The notes beneath the pieces are model-generated. The model made no database searches, had not been told where the DNA came from, and saw only the letters and a list, made by a program, of their open reading frames with translations. DNA of 64,000 bases, taken from Bog-473 sp963828825 (GTDB lineage Bacteria; Actinomycetota; Acidimicrobiia; Acidimicrobiales; RAAP-2). The position numbers and the translations under genes are program-made. How positions within the stretch are numbered: the stretch's first letter is position 1; each line of letters begins with the position of its first letter. Positions 9,700 to 18,263 of this stretch are shown piece by piece. Where the stretch lies: positions 1 through 64,000 of the forward strand of contig CAWHGF010000001.1 in NCBI GenBank assembly GCA_963828825.1. Direction: 5' to 3'.

Positions 9700-9950
9700 T
9701 GCTTCCATCGACACATGGAGTTGGAGGTCTTCGCCGAGGAACTCGATGCGCTCCGGCCAAGATGCCGCTCGATCTCTTGGTGCATGTACGCCGCAGACCT
9801 TCCAACAAATCCCTCGACTATGTCGGACTCAGTCAGCGACCACCCGAGGCCGGTGAGAATCTCAGCCTCGACGCGGATAGCTAGCCGTTCACTATCGACC
9901 AACACGCCATCACAGTCGAAGATGACCAGGTCAAAACGGCCCACCAGCAT
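9700..9950 (-). pseudogene. 5' fragment of a HAD-superfamily phosphatase gene
   Basis: Starting at ATG 9950 the minus strand reads FDLVIFDCDGVLVDSERLA, the DxDx(T/V) motif I of beta-phosphoglucomutase-like HAD hydrolases. About 55 more family-like residues of the cap domain follow (LGWSLTESDIVEGFVGRSA, MHQEIERHLGR). Similarity then stops near 9720 and the frame runs on as Ser/Arg-rich nonsense. Normal members have over 200 residues with motifs II-IV, none of which are found here. I read it as a 3'-truncated remnant. Confidence 0.75.
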
Positions 9951-10083
9951 GTCCTATGGCAGGTCCGGGGTGGGAGTATCCAGCCCGACCCTGTACGCCT
10001 GGCACGGTAAAGCACTTCAGCACAACGGGGGCAGGGCGCCGATCATTTAGGGGCCGCCCCCCATGGCTGTCTTTCTACCGTCC

Positions 10084-10506
10084 TTACGGCGTCGCGTCGC
10101 CCAGCTTCTTCGCCAGGGCAGCGACGAAAAGGTCGACGTGATGGTCACCTTGTTCCAAGAGCACGGCACATTTGTTAGACCGGGCCTGTCGTTGATCTCC
10201 GTCTACATCAGCGAGGCTCCTGAAGGCGACCGCGGCATTCCGGTAGACACCGGCTGCTGCCCCCAGCTCACCTCCTGCTTTTGCGAAGCCCCTCGGTGGG
10301 TGCGAGCTTCTGAGCCAACCACTCAGGCTGCCGCAGGCAGAGACCACCTGTGAGGCCACTGCTTCGTCTGCCTCGACCGGCGTCTCTAATTCCGTCTCAA
10401 ACGCCTCCCGCAGGCGGTCAACCGCTTGAGTAACAGCCACTAGGTGTTCCTGGGCAGTAGAAGCCCATTCGCGCCTCGCGGCTTCAGGCTCAGGAGTCCT
10501 GGACAT
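10084..10506 (-). CDS. Hypothetical helical protein
   Basis: 140 residues, predicted mostly alpha-helical (AQEHLVAVTQAVDRLREAF; NAAVAFRSLADVDGDQRQA), with no signal peptide or recognised domain. Two adjacent ATGs exist (10509 and 10506). A -10-like TATATT (10518-10513 on the minus strand) ends six bases before the second, which would make that ATG leaderless. Codon use is less GC-biased than the housekeeping genes, and it sits in the accessory stretch that also holds the HAD remnant. Function unknown. Confidence 0.55.
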   Translation of the reverse strand: MSRTPEPEAARREWASTAQEHLVAVTQAVDRLREAFETELETPVEADEAVASQVVSACGSLSGWLRSSHPPRGFAKAGGELGAAAGVYRNAAVAFRSLADVDGDQRQARSNKCAVLLEQGDHHVDLFVAALAKKLGDATP

Positions 10507-10512
10507 CATCGC

Positions 10513-10518
10513 AATATA
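10513..10518 (-). promoter_or_regulatory. -10 element TATATT of the 10506 gene
   Basis: TATATT on the minus strand with ATG 10506 six bases downstream, consistent with a leaderless start. No good -35 at 16-18 bases was found. Confidence 0.4.
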
Positions 10519-10651
10519 CGCAGGTCAGGCGGGTCAGTTTGCCAAACATTCGCGAGCTGTTCACCTTTAGATAACCCAAAGTTTGCCCTTTCGTCACGCT
10601 GGCCTGCGACATTGCAGCGGGGACATCAGCGCGGGGAAGGCGGAGGATCGA

Positions 10652-12160
10652 GTGACCAAGCTGGACGTGGCGGGTTCAGGGGGGGCCGGGGAACTCGGAG
10701 ACCTGCTGCCTCAGACCGGCCTCGCCGCCTCGGGGCCAACTGTCACCGATCTCCTGAACGAGGCCCCAACCAGCAAGTTCCATCGACGCACCGTCATCAT
10801 CTCGGGTGTCGGATTCTTCACCGATGCCTACGACCTGTTCGTCATCGGGACCGTGGCTGCGCTCGTGGCGGTCCAGTGGCACCTAAGCACGCTGCAAACG
10901 AGTTGGGTCACCGGTGCAGCCATTCTCGGCGCATTCATTGGCGCCTTCGTCTTCGGTCGCATCGCGGACGTGATCGGTCGCAAGAAGGTCTACGTCACGG
11001 TCGCTGTGATCATGATCATCGGGGCGGTCGCCTCGGCCTTGGCCCCCGACTTCCTCTTCTTGGTGGTCGCCCGGCTCGTTCTGGGCCTTGGCATCGGTGG
11101 CGACTATCCCGTGTCGGCCGTGATCATGAGCGAGTACTCCAACCGACATGACCGGGGCCGCTTGGTTGGCCTGGTCTTCTCCATGCAAGCGCTGGGCCTC
11201 ATCGTCGGCCCGCTGGTGGCCCTCTTGCTTCTGTCCTCCGGCATCGGAGATTCGTTGACCTGGCGCATCCTGTTGGGCCTAGGCGCCGTTCCCGCTGCGG
11301 CTGTCGTGTACCTGCGCTCCAAGATGCCCGAGTCGCCTCGCTATCTGGCCCAGGTGCAAGGTGAGCACGGCCGTGCCGCCGGCGAGCTGGAGCAATTCAG
11401 CGAAGGTGTAATCGCCGAACCCGCCCGAGTCGGAACCGCCTCGGGCCGTATGCGCCTCAGCGCCTTTCTGACCGATCCGCATATGTTGAGGCTGCTCCTC
11501 GGCACCGCGGGAGCGTGGTTTCTTTTCGACTACGCCTACTACGGCAATACCCTGTCCCTGCCCGCCATCTTGAAGGAGGTGGACGCTACCGCCAGCTTGG
11601 AGACGAAGCTGCTGTGGTCACTCGGGATGTTCGTGATCTTCGCCGTCCCTGGCTATCTACTCGCGGTCAGGCGAATGGACCGCATTGGCCACCGTCGCCT
11701 GCAGTTCATCGGGTTTTCCGTTATGGCGGCCTGCTTTGTCGTGCTGGCCGCTGTGCCCCAGCTCACCCAACAGATAGCACCGTTCTTGGCGATCCTGGGA
11801 CTGAGCTACTTCTTCATTCAGTTCGGACCGAACATGACGACGTTCGTGCTGCCGTCCGAGGTTTTCCCGGTGAGCATGCGCACGACGGGACACGGGGTAG
11901 CTGCGGGGATCGGCAAGTTGGGAGCCTTCGTCGGAGTCTTCCTGGTCCCGGTTCTGCAAGACCACATTGGCTTGCGGGGCCTGCTCGCGGTCGCCGGAGT
12001 CTCAGCGGTGCTGGGCTTCGCAGTGACGGGCCTTCTGCCCGAACCCGCGGGACGAACCTTGGAAGATGTGGCCGACCACCGATCGGATACTGCGACACCA
12101 GGACCTGTGCGAGTTGTCGCCACCGATGATCTGACGAGCCGGGAACTGAAGACCGCGTAG
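10652..12160 (+). CDS. MFS permease, phosphate:H+ symporter (PHS) type
   Basis: About 502 residues, 12 predicted membrane helices. The segment GGDYPVSAVIMSEY in helix 4 is the signature of the PHS (Pho84-like, TC 2.A.1.9) phosphate symporters. It is reinforced by the MFS loop GRIADVIGRKK and by FGPNMTTFVLPSEVFP and RTTGHG in the C-terminal half. GTG 10652 is used because residues upstream of it look non-coding; the ORF extends to 10583. The neighbours (phospholipase C-like remnant, secreted phosphoesterase) make phosphate scavenging an attractive reading, but substrate is inferred. Confidence 0.85.
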   Translation: MTKLDVAGSGGAGELGDLLPQTGLAASGPTVTDLLNEAPTSKFHRRTVIISGVGFFTDAYDLFVIGTVAALVAVQWHLSTLQTSWVTGAAILGAFIGAFVFGRIADVIGRKKVYVTVAVIMIIGAVASALAPDFLFLVVARLVLGLGIGGDYPVSAVIMSEYSNRHDRGRLVGLVFSMQALGLIVGPLVALLLLSSGIGDSLTWRILLGLGAVPAAAVVYLRSKMPESPRYLAQVQGEHGRAAGELEQFSEGVIAEPARVGTASGRMRLSAFLTDPHMLRLLLGTAGAWFLFDYAYYGNTLSLPAILKEVDATASLETKLLWSLGMFVIFAVPGYLLAVRRMDRIGHRRLQFIGFSVMAACFVVLAAVPQLTQQIAPFLAILGLSYFFIQFGPNMTTFVLPSEVFPVSMRTTGHGVAAGIGKLGAFVGVFLVPVLQDHIGLRGLLAVAGVSAVLGFAVTGLLPEPAGRTLEDVADHRSDTATPGPVRVVATDDLTSRELKTA

Positions 12161-12503
12161 AAGCGAACCCGCCCGCAGTCGATCGAATCGGCCGAAAACT
12201 CTGGGTGTCCAAGCCCCCGGGGAGGTGGGGCAGTTCGCACCATGGGGGCGGGGGATGCCGGTGGGTTTTTGCGTGGCAATGTTCGACCAGTAACAGCCAA
12301 CCTCGCAGATTCGATGCCAGTCGTGCGACTCGGTGATCTCTTCCTGGCAGGAGAGAGGGATGGTGCGTGCGCCCTGTGCTCCGGTGGAATCAGGGACAAC
12401 GCCACCCAGTCGACAGCATCGCTTTTCCGATTCGGTGCTCGGGTGCCAGGAGCGGGCTGGCTGAGGCCGTGAGCGAGGCTTAGTGTCCCCTCTGATCGCC
12501 GAC
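12161..12503. other. 343-bp gap between permease and phospholipase-like gene
   Basis: The permease and the phospholipase-like frame converge here. I see no coding frame with family resemblance, no clear hairpin followed by a T-run, and no repeat. Probably 3' flank plus decayed sequence. Confidence 0.4.
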
Positions 12504-13630
12504 CTAGCGTGGCGTGGGCTTGAGCCTCGATCGCTTCTGGGTCGGGATCCTCTGACTCTGCGGGATCGGGTACTGCGTCGTTGTTGGATTGAGCTCGAGA
12601 ATTTGCTCTGTGTTGCACTCGTTGCCGATGGGCGGCGTCGATTCGTTGTCGGACACCGCGAGCAGCTTTGGCGCCTTGGGGACCGGCGATCCGAGCATGG
12701 GCAGTGTGGTCGTGAGATCGCCTACAGTCGAGCGTCGCCAGCTCGAGACGTTGGGGGGGTTCACCCCGAACAGCGTCCGCAGGAACTGCAGCTGGGAAGT
12801 GTGGTCGAAGACGTCAGAGCACACCCATCCCCCGACCGAGAAGGGTGAGACGACGATCATCGGTACCCGGACGCCCAGACCGGTCGGACCGGCGATCCCG
12901 TCGGCGGACGACGGGAGCGGGTCGACCGTCAGATACTCGCCGTCGGTCCCGGCCGGGGCAGTGGGTGGCGGGACGTGGTCGAACCAGCCGTCGTTCTCGT
13001 CGTACATGATGAAGAGCACGGTGCTCGCCCACACAGTGGGGTTGGACAGAAGGGTGTTGAGGATCTGCAGCGTGTACCACTCGCCAAGCTGAGCCGGTGC
13101 CGGTGGGTGCTCGTCGTAGCTGTCGGGGGAGAGGATCCAAGACACCCTGGGGAGCGTGTTGTTGGCGACGTCGGTGGCGAAGTCGTTAGGGCCACCCGAC
13201 GCTGTGAGACCGCCGTTCACGTTCGGCCCGTAGTAGCCGAAGGCGTTCTGGTAGAGGGTAGAGGTCGGGTCCGAGTACTGCTTGAAGTAGAGCAGCACGT
13301 TCTTGTTCACGAAGGCGCCCGATCCGGGCTGGTAGGCAGGGCCGTAGGGGTTGTAGCACTTCCAGGTGATTCCGGCAGCTTGCAGAGCCTCGGGCATGGT
13401 CTCCCACGAGCAGGTGAACTGGCTGGTGGTCTGGTCCGAGTTGGTCACAATGATCGGGCCCCCGGCCACGCCGGCCGGGTCGATGCTCCCCGTCATCTGC
13501 ATCAACCGGTTGGGGTGGGTGGGGCCGAGCACCGAGCAGAAGTAGTGGTCGCAGATGGTGAACTTGTCGACGAGGTCGTAGTAGAAGGGGATGTCGTGCT
13601 TCGCCCACAACAACCAGAGATCGTTCCTAC
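12504..13630 (-). pseudogene. 5'-truncated phospholipase C / acid phosphatase family gene
   Basis: The readable protein starts abruptly at AKHDIPFYYDLVDKF. It continues with family hallmarks of PF04185 phosphoesterases: HYFCSVLGPTHPNRL, WILSPDSYDEHPP, MYDENDGWFDHVPPP, GVRVPMIVVSPFS and FDHTSQLQFL. The first ~130-150 residues of the family, including the metal-binding ENRSFDH-like block and the signal peptide, are missing. The frame runs back into the 3' end of the LysR gene, whose stop lies at 13627-13629, without a credible start. A deletion joining the two genes explains this. About 370 residues remain, and without the N-terminal metal ligands activity is unlikely. Confidence 0.8.
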
Positions 13631-14514
13631 TGCCGAGGCGATGAGACGCTCTCCACGACGGTTCGTGCGATATCCATGAACCGTGCTGCAACGCTTGAGA
13701 TCGGCCCGCTCCTATGAATGAACCCGACCGTGACGATCTGCGGCGGAAGGAAGGGCCTGATCTCGATGCCCTGGTGTTCGATCACGACTCGCAAATATGA
13801 GAGAAACGATCCCATCCCCGCCTGAGCCGCAGCGATCCACGTGCCACGGTCTTCTGTCTCAAGTGATATGTGCAGGTTTGTCCGAGTCGTGCTGGTAGCC
13901 GTATCAATGATGAGATCACGACGATCCGAACCCGACGGCGGCACAATGAGCGGTTGGGTAGCCACGTCATCCCATGACACGGTCGCGGGGAGATCGGTAC
14001 CAACAGGTGAGACCAACACCACCTCCTCTTCCGCGATGGGTTTCGATGTCAGTTGGCGATCATGCCTGCCCGGTATCAGCTCAGTGAAGCCAAGCTCTGC
14101 TTCCCCATCTTGAACCGTGCGGAGCACGTCGTCGGTGTCGCTGGCTCGGCACACGCTGAGTTTGAGTTCAGGTTCGAATCGACCGAGCTCGCTCAATGCC
14201 GTCGTCAGGAGCAACCCATTCGTGGGCGTGGTGGCTATCACCAGCTCGGATTGCCCCCTGGCCGCACGTGCAGTCTTACCTACCGCGTCGATGGCCGCGA
14301 GGGCCTCTCGGGCAGCGTTTACGACGGCCCGGCCGGCGTCGGTGGGAGCAAGACGCCTGCCTTGGCGGCTGAACACGGTCACGCCGTGGTCGGCCTCGAA
14401 AGCGCGTACGGAACGAGAAATCACCGGCTGGGTGACGCCCAGGAATCGAGCAGCGGCGTTTACGGAGCCGAAGTCACTGACAGCAACGAGATAACGCAGC
14501 TGCTGGATGTTCAT
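13627..14514 (-). CDS. LysR-family transcriptional regulator
   Basis: 295 residues. The N-terminal winged helix-turn-helix (MNIQQLRYLVAVSDFGSVN, FLGVTQPVISRSVRAFE) is followed by an inducer-binding domain (QSELVIATTPTNGLLL onward). Length and layout are complete. The ATG at 14514 is eight bases from TATGCT (14528-14523), so the message may be leaderless. The hexamer overlaps the inverted repeat at 14524-14538, a likely autoregulatory site. It is divergent from the secreted phosphoesterase at 14620, the most probable target. Its 3' end abuts the truncated phospholipase gene. Confidence 0.92.
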   Translation of the reverse strand: MNIQQLRYLVAVSDFGSVNAAARFLGVTQPVISRSVRAFEADHGVTVFSRQGRRLAPTDAGRAVVNAAREALAAIDAVGKTARAARGQSELVIATTPTNGLLLTTALSELGRFEPELKLSVCRASDTDDVLRTVQDGEAELGFTELIPGRHDRQLTSKPIAEEEVVLVSPVGTDLPATVSWDDVATQPLIVPPSGSDRRDLIIDTATSTTRTNLHISLETEDRGTWIAAAQAGMGSFLSYLRVVIEHQGIEIRPFLPPQIVTVGFIHRSGPISSVAARFMDIARTVVESVSSPRQ

Positions 14515-14522
14515 GTCCAGAG

Positions 14523-14538
14523 AGCATAGGTCATATGC
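14523..14538 (-). promoter_or_regulatory. LysR-type inverted repeat over the lysR -10
   Basis: GCATA-N5-TATGC (14524-14538) contains the ATA-N7-TAT pattern of LysR boxes. It overlaps TATGCT (14528-14523, minus), the best -10 for the regulator gene. Position suggests autorepression and possible activation of the divergent gene. Confidence 0.5.
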
Positions 14539-14619
14539 CCAAATCGGGGATTGTTGGGAGCAGCTATGGATGCTCTTCTGTCAATCCATGCGGGACGCGA
14601 TCGTAAGGGGAGGCCGTCG

Positions 14620-16836
14620 ATGACTGGACTGAGGCGAGCGATGACCGGGGGGGCCATCGGGGCCTTTCTCGTGCTAGCGACTGCAACGTTCGGCCAGCTG
14701 TCGAGTGTTACCAACGCGGGAGCCCAGGGTCCGGTAGTGCGAGCTGCGCTCGCACCGGGGTCGATCAACAACGTTCTCGTCATCGAGCTCGAGAACGAGG
14801 ACGCCTCCACCACGTTCGGGCCCGGTTCTCCGGCAACCTATCTCAACAACACTCTGGTCCCAGAAGGCGAGCTGCTCGACAACTACTACGCCATTGGTCA
14901 CGTGAGCCTGGACAACTACATAGCCGAGATCTCCGGACAGGCCCCGACGCCGCTGACGGACTCCGACTGCGACCTTGGTGAGTATGTCAACGTCAGCCCA
15001 GGAACCAACGACCCAAACGCCACAGAGTATCCCGGCCAGGTAGACGGCAATGGCTGCATCTTCCCCTCACAGGTGCAGACGATCGCCAACCAGCTCGATG
15101 CTGCCTATCCGGCAAACCCGACCACAAACGTGGCGTCCTGGCGGGAGTACGCCGAGGACATGGGCAACGATCCGTCTCGAGACGGAGGAACAGCCGACCC
15201 CCTCGGTGGCACCGACTGCGCACACCCGACCGTTGGCGGAACGGACCAGACCGTCACTGCTGAGGCAGGCGACCAGTACACCAACCGGCACAATCCCTTT
15301 GTGTATTTCCACTCCATCATCGACAACACGGCGGAATGCGATGCCAACGTGGTGCCCCTCGGGACGGTCAAAGTTGGACAATCAAGCACATTCAATGGCA
15401 CGCAGCTTCCGGACACGTTCACCGGCCATTTGGCCAATGACCTAGCCAGCGAGGCGACGACTCCCAAGTTCTCATTCATCACTCCAAACCTCTGTGACGA
15501 TGGGCACGACGCGACCTGCGCCGGCACCAACATCGAGGGCGGCAAGACCGGTGGGCTCACTGCGGCGGATCTTTGGCTGAAGCACTACATGCCGCTGATC
15601 ACCGCCTCGCCGTCGTACCAGTCCGGTCAGATGCTCGTGGACATCACTTTCGACGAGGGCGATATCGCGGACACGACCGCATGTTGCGGCGAACAGCCCG
15701 GTCCGAACTGGGCCTACCCCGGGTTCAGCCCCTTGTTGGGCACCGCGCCGACCACCCCAGGCGCCGACCCAGGGGGTGGGAAGATCGGGGCGCTCCTGCT
15801 GAACTCCAAGTACATCCAGCCGGGGACCGTCGACACGACCGGGTACTACAACCACTACTCGGCGCTGCGGAGTTTCGAAGATCTTCTCGGGCTCACCACC
15901 GGAGGTACCGACGGCGATGGCCATCTTGGCTTCGCGGCCGCACCCGGGCTGACTCCCTTCGGCCAAGACATCTTCCAGCCCGATGAGGCGCCGACGATCA
16001 TTACCAGCCCATTGAGCCAATCGGTGGTCACCGGAGAGACCGTCTCCTTCACTGCGGCCGCCAACATTGCGACGCCAAATGCGCAATGGCAGCTCTCGGT
16101 CAACGGCGGGTCTTCGTGGATCAACGTGCCGGGCGCCACATCGGCCACGCTGACGTCGGGCACTTTGACGCCCTTCGAGCAGGGTTGGGAGGTCAGAGCT
16201 GTCTTGACCAACTACGTGGGATCGGCGACCACAAGCCCCGCCACGATTACGGTGCTCCCGCCGACGACTAGCGTCGTCCTGCCGTCGAACAACGCCACCG
16301 TCTCAGGCAGCCAGTACCTCGACGCAATCACGTCACCGTCCGTGAGCAACGTCACGTACGAGCTCACCGGCGGGAGCTTGAACGACCAAGTGATAGCCAC
16401 AGCCGTCCCCACCATCTACGGTTGGATCGCGAGCTTCAACACCACGACCGTGGCCAACGGGACGTACACCTTGCAGAGCGTTGCCACCTCCAACGGGCTG
16501 ACCGGCACTAGCCCCGGGGTCTCCGTCACGGTCGACAACCCGCCTCCGTCGACCTTCGTCGCCCTCCCGGCCAACGACACCACGCTCATGGGCGCCCAGT
16601 ACCTCGACGCTGGAGCCTCAGCCGGGGTGACCCAGGTCACTTACGAGATCAGCGGAGGCCCCAACGACCTCGTCGATCAGACGATCTCGGGTTCGACACC
16701 GACGATTTACGGCTGGATCGGCGCCTGGAACACGGCGAGCGTGCCCGACGGGACCTACACGCTCAACAGCGTCGCCTCCTACGCAGGGGGTGTCAGTGGT
16801 ACGAGTCCGCCTATCACAGTGACCGTTTCGAACTAA
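14620..16836 (+). CDS. Secreted phosphoesterase with C-terminal Ig-like repeats
   Basis: 738 residues. ATG 14620 follows AAGGGGAGG at good spacing and opens a signal peptide (GGAIGAFLVLATATFG). Residues ~45-455 resemble PF04185 phosphoesterases/acid phosphatases: NNVLVIELENEDASTTFG, LDNYYAIGHVSLDNYIAE, VDITFDEGD and YYNHYSALRSFEDLLGL. Then comes an Ig-like segment starting APTIITSPLSQSV, and two related ~95-residue modules, each with STxVxLP...YLDA...PTIYGWIxxxNT and GTYTLxSVA motifs. It is probably exported and wall- or matrix-associated. No sorting signal or C-terminal helix is visible. Substrate unknown; the adjacent permease suggests organic phosphate. Confidence 0.88.
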   Translation: MTGLRRAMTGGAIGAFLVLATATFGQLSSVTNAGAQGPVVRAALAPGSINNVLVIELENEDASTTFGPGSPATYLNNTLVPEGELLDNYYAIGHVSLDNYIAEISGQAPTPLTDSDCDLGEYVNVSPGTNDPNATEYPGQVDGNGCIFPSQVQTIANQLDAAYPANPTTNVASWREYAEDMGNDPSRDGGTADPLGGTDCAHPTVGGTDQTVTAEAGDQYTNRHNPFVYFHSIIDNTAECDANVVPLGTVKVGQSSTFNGTQLPDTFTGHLANDLASEATTPKFSFITPNLCDDGHDATCAGTNIEGGKTGGLTAADLWLKHYMPLITASPSYQSGQMLVDITFDEGDIADTTACCGEQPGPNWAYPGFSPLLGTAPTTPGADPGGGKIGALLLNSKYIQPGTVDTTGYYNHYSALRSFEDLLGLTTGGTDGDGHLGFAAAPGLTPFGQDIFQPDEAPTIITSPLSQSVVTGETVSFTAAANIATPNAQWQLSVNGGSSWINVPGATSATLTSGTLTPFEQGWEVRAVLTNYVGSATTSPATITVLPPTTSVVLPSNNATVSGSQYLDAITSPSVSNVTYELTGGSLNDQVIATAVPTIYGWIASFNTTTVANGTYTLQSVATSNGLTGTSPGVSVTVDNPPPSTFVALPANDTTLMGAQYLDAGASAGVTQVTYEISGGPNDLVDQTISGSTPTIYGWIGAWNTASVPDGTYTLNSVASYAGGVSGTSPPITVTVSN

Positions 16837-17012
16837 CCGCCCCCCGGGAACCCGCTCTCCTCCAAGCTCCCCTCCGTCGCGGGCTGGTCACCCCCTTGGT
16901 GGGGCTCCCGCCCTGCTTCTCGGCCGCCTCCCGGCCTTTGCCCTCCTGTCCGCCTTCCGGCCGCCTCTCCCTCTCTCCGCTTCCTTTGTGCCCCTCCGCC
17001 CTGACCCCGTGG

Positions 17013-17307
17013 ATGGACTCGGCCTCCTTCGAGCGCGCCACCTTCTCGCTCGGCAACCGGGTCGACGTCAGCGTGCGGGCGCGGCTGTTCAGCGGTGGGA
17101 CCCGCCGGGCGATCGAGCTGCGCGATCGCATCTGCACCCACCCGTACTGCTACGAGGGCCGAGAACTGCCAGGCCGATCACATCGAGACCTACGCCCAGG
17201 GTGGCCCGACCACCCAGGAGAACGGCCGCCTGCTCTGCAGGTTCCACAACCGCTGGCGCAACCAAGGCCACCAGCAGCGCCAGCGCCCCCCACCGGTGGC
17301 GGCCTGA
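17013..17307 (+). pseudogene. 3' remnant of a DUF222/HNH endonuclease gene, frameshifted
   Basis: The frame from 17013 reads ARLFSGGTRRAIELRDRIC then THPYCYEG. One base later the next frame continues with ENCQADHIETYAQGGPTT and NGRLLCRFHNRWRN, together the C-terminal HNH nuclease motif of DUF222 proteins. Dropping one C at 17159/17160 joins the two. The N-terminal DUF222 domain (about 250 residues) is absent because the phosphoesterase gene ends only 176 bases upstream. Such genes are multicopy in actinobacteria; this looks like a residual fragment. Confidence 0.8.
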
Positions 17308-17523
17308 CCGGGCGTCGGCCTGCCCCGGGAATCACCCGACGGCCGATTGGGCCCGCAGCACCTCGTCGCCCGACCCTCCCACCCCCGCATCCGACCCCGT
17401 TTGCTCCAACGCCTTCACGGCGTGACGCTCCCGCGTCGGGAGTTGCTGGACGTGGATCTGCCGCGCCCTACTGCCCTTGCGGTTCCTGTGGCCCCGTCGC
17501 TCCAGCCCTCCGGGAAGGTCCTG

Positions 17524-17565
17524 GAGCGACATGGGGTTCCAACAAGAGCGACATGGGGTTCCAAC
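17524..17565 (+). repeat. Two 20-bp direct repeats at 22-bp period upstream of purN
   Basis: GAGCGACATGGGGTTCCAAC occurs at 17524-17543 and 17546-17565 without a mismatch, two bases apart. The second copy touches the TAGATT hexamer of the purN promoter. The 22-bp period places both copies on one face of the helix, as expected for a dimeric regulator. Confidence 0.8.
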
Positions 17566-17571
17566 TAGATT
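17566..17571 (+). promoter_or_regulatory. -10-like TAGATT of purN
   Basis: Seven bases separate TAGATT from GTG 17579, which fits a leaderless purN transcript and decides between TTG 17570 (inside the hexamer) and GTG 17579. Confidence 0.45.
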
Positions 17572-17578
17572 GGCTCCC

Positions 17579-18259
17579 GTGCGCCTCGCGGTCCTTGTCT
17601 CGGGTTCCGGGACGATCCTGCAGGCGATGTTCGAGGCTGGGCTCCCGGTCACCGCCGTCCTCTCAGACAGGCCCTGCGCCGGGCTGGCTCTGGCAGAGGA
17701 GAACGGCGCCGCGACCGAGCTCGTCGACCGGGCGGCCTACGGGGGCTTCGGCCCCGACTTCGACCGCCCGGGCTTCACGGCGACCGTGGCCGCGACCTTG
17801 GTGGCGCACCAGGTCGACCTCGTGGCCATGGCCGGCTTCGGGACCGTCATGACCGAGGAGGTGCACCGCGCCTTTCCCCACCGCATCTTGAACACGCACC
17901 CCGCCCTCCTCCCGGCCTTCCCGGGCTGGCACGGCGTGCGCGACGCCCTGGCGGCCGGCGTGCCCGAGACCGGGTGCACGGTCCACCTGGCCACTCTGGA
18001 GATGGATGCTGGGCCGGTCCTGGCCCAGGAGGTCGTCCCGGTCGTGTCCGGCGACACCGAGGCGACATTGCACGAGCGGATCAAGATCGTCGAGCGCACG
18101 CTGTATCCCGCCACGGTGGCCTGGGCTCTGGGCGAGCTGCAGGCGGGACGCGAGATCGAACCACCATCACCGCTGCACGGCATGGGGCGCGTCGGGGTAG
18201 GCGCCGGCGCCGGGAGCGGTAGCCGGAGAGCCGAGAAGAAGGAGAAGACGAGGAGATGA
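17579..18259 (+). CDS. purN: Phosphoribosylglycinamide formyltransferase
   Basis: Transfers formyl from 10-formyl-THF to GAR in purine synthesis. 226 residues. The N-terminal loop reads VSGSGTILQAM where the family has SG(S/N)G(T/S)NLQA, so the phosphate-contacting Asn is replaced by Ile. The catalytic Asn-His pair is in LNTHPALLPAF, and the Asp is in ATLEMDAGPVLAQ. The last ~45 residues are a Gly/Arg-rich tail beyond the family's usual end. No ribosome site is seen; GTG 17579 lies seven bases after TAGATT. purH follows after 4 bases. Function is confident, but the Ile substitution deserves checking. Confidence 0.92.
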   Translation: MRLAVLVSGSGTILQAMFEAGLPVTAVLSDRPCAGLALAEENGAATELVDRAAYGGFGPDFDRPGFTATVAATLVAHQVDLVAMAGFGTVMTEEVHRAFPHRILNTHPALLPAFPGWHGVRDALAAGVPETGCTVHLATLEMDAGPVLAQEVVPVVSGDTEATLHERIKIVERTLYPATVAWALGELQAGREIEPPSPLHGMGRVGVGAGAGSGSRRAEKKEKTRR

Positions 18260-18263
18260 CTTC

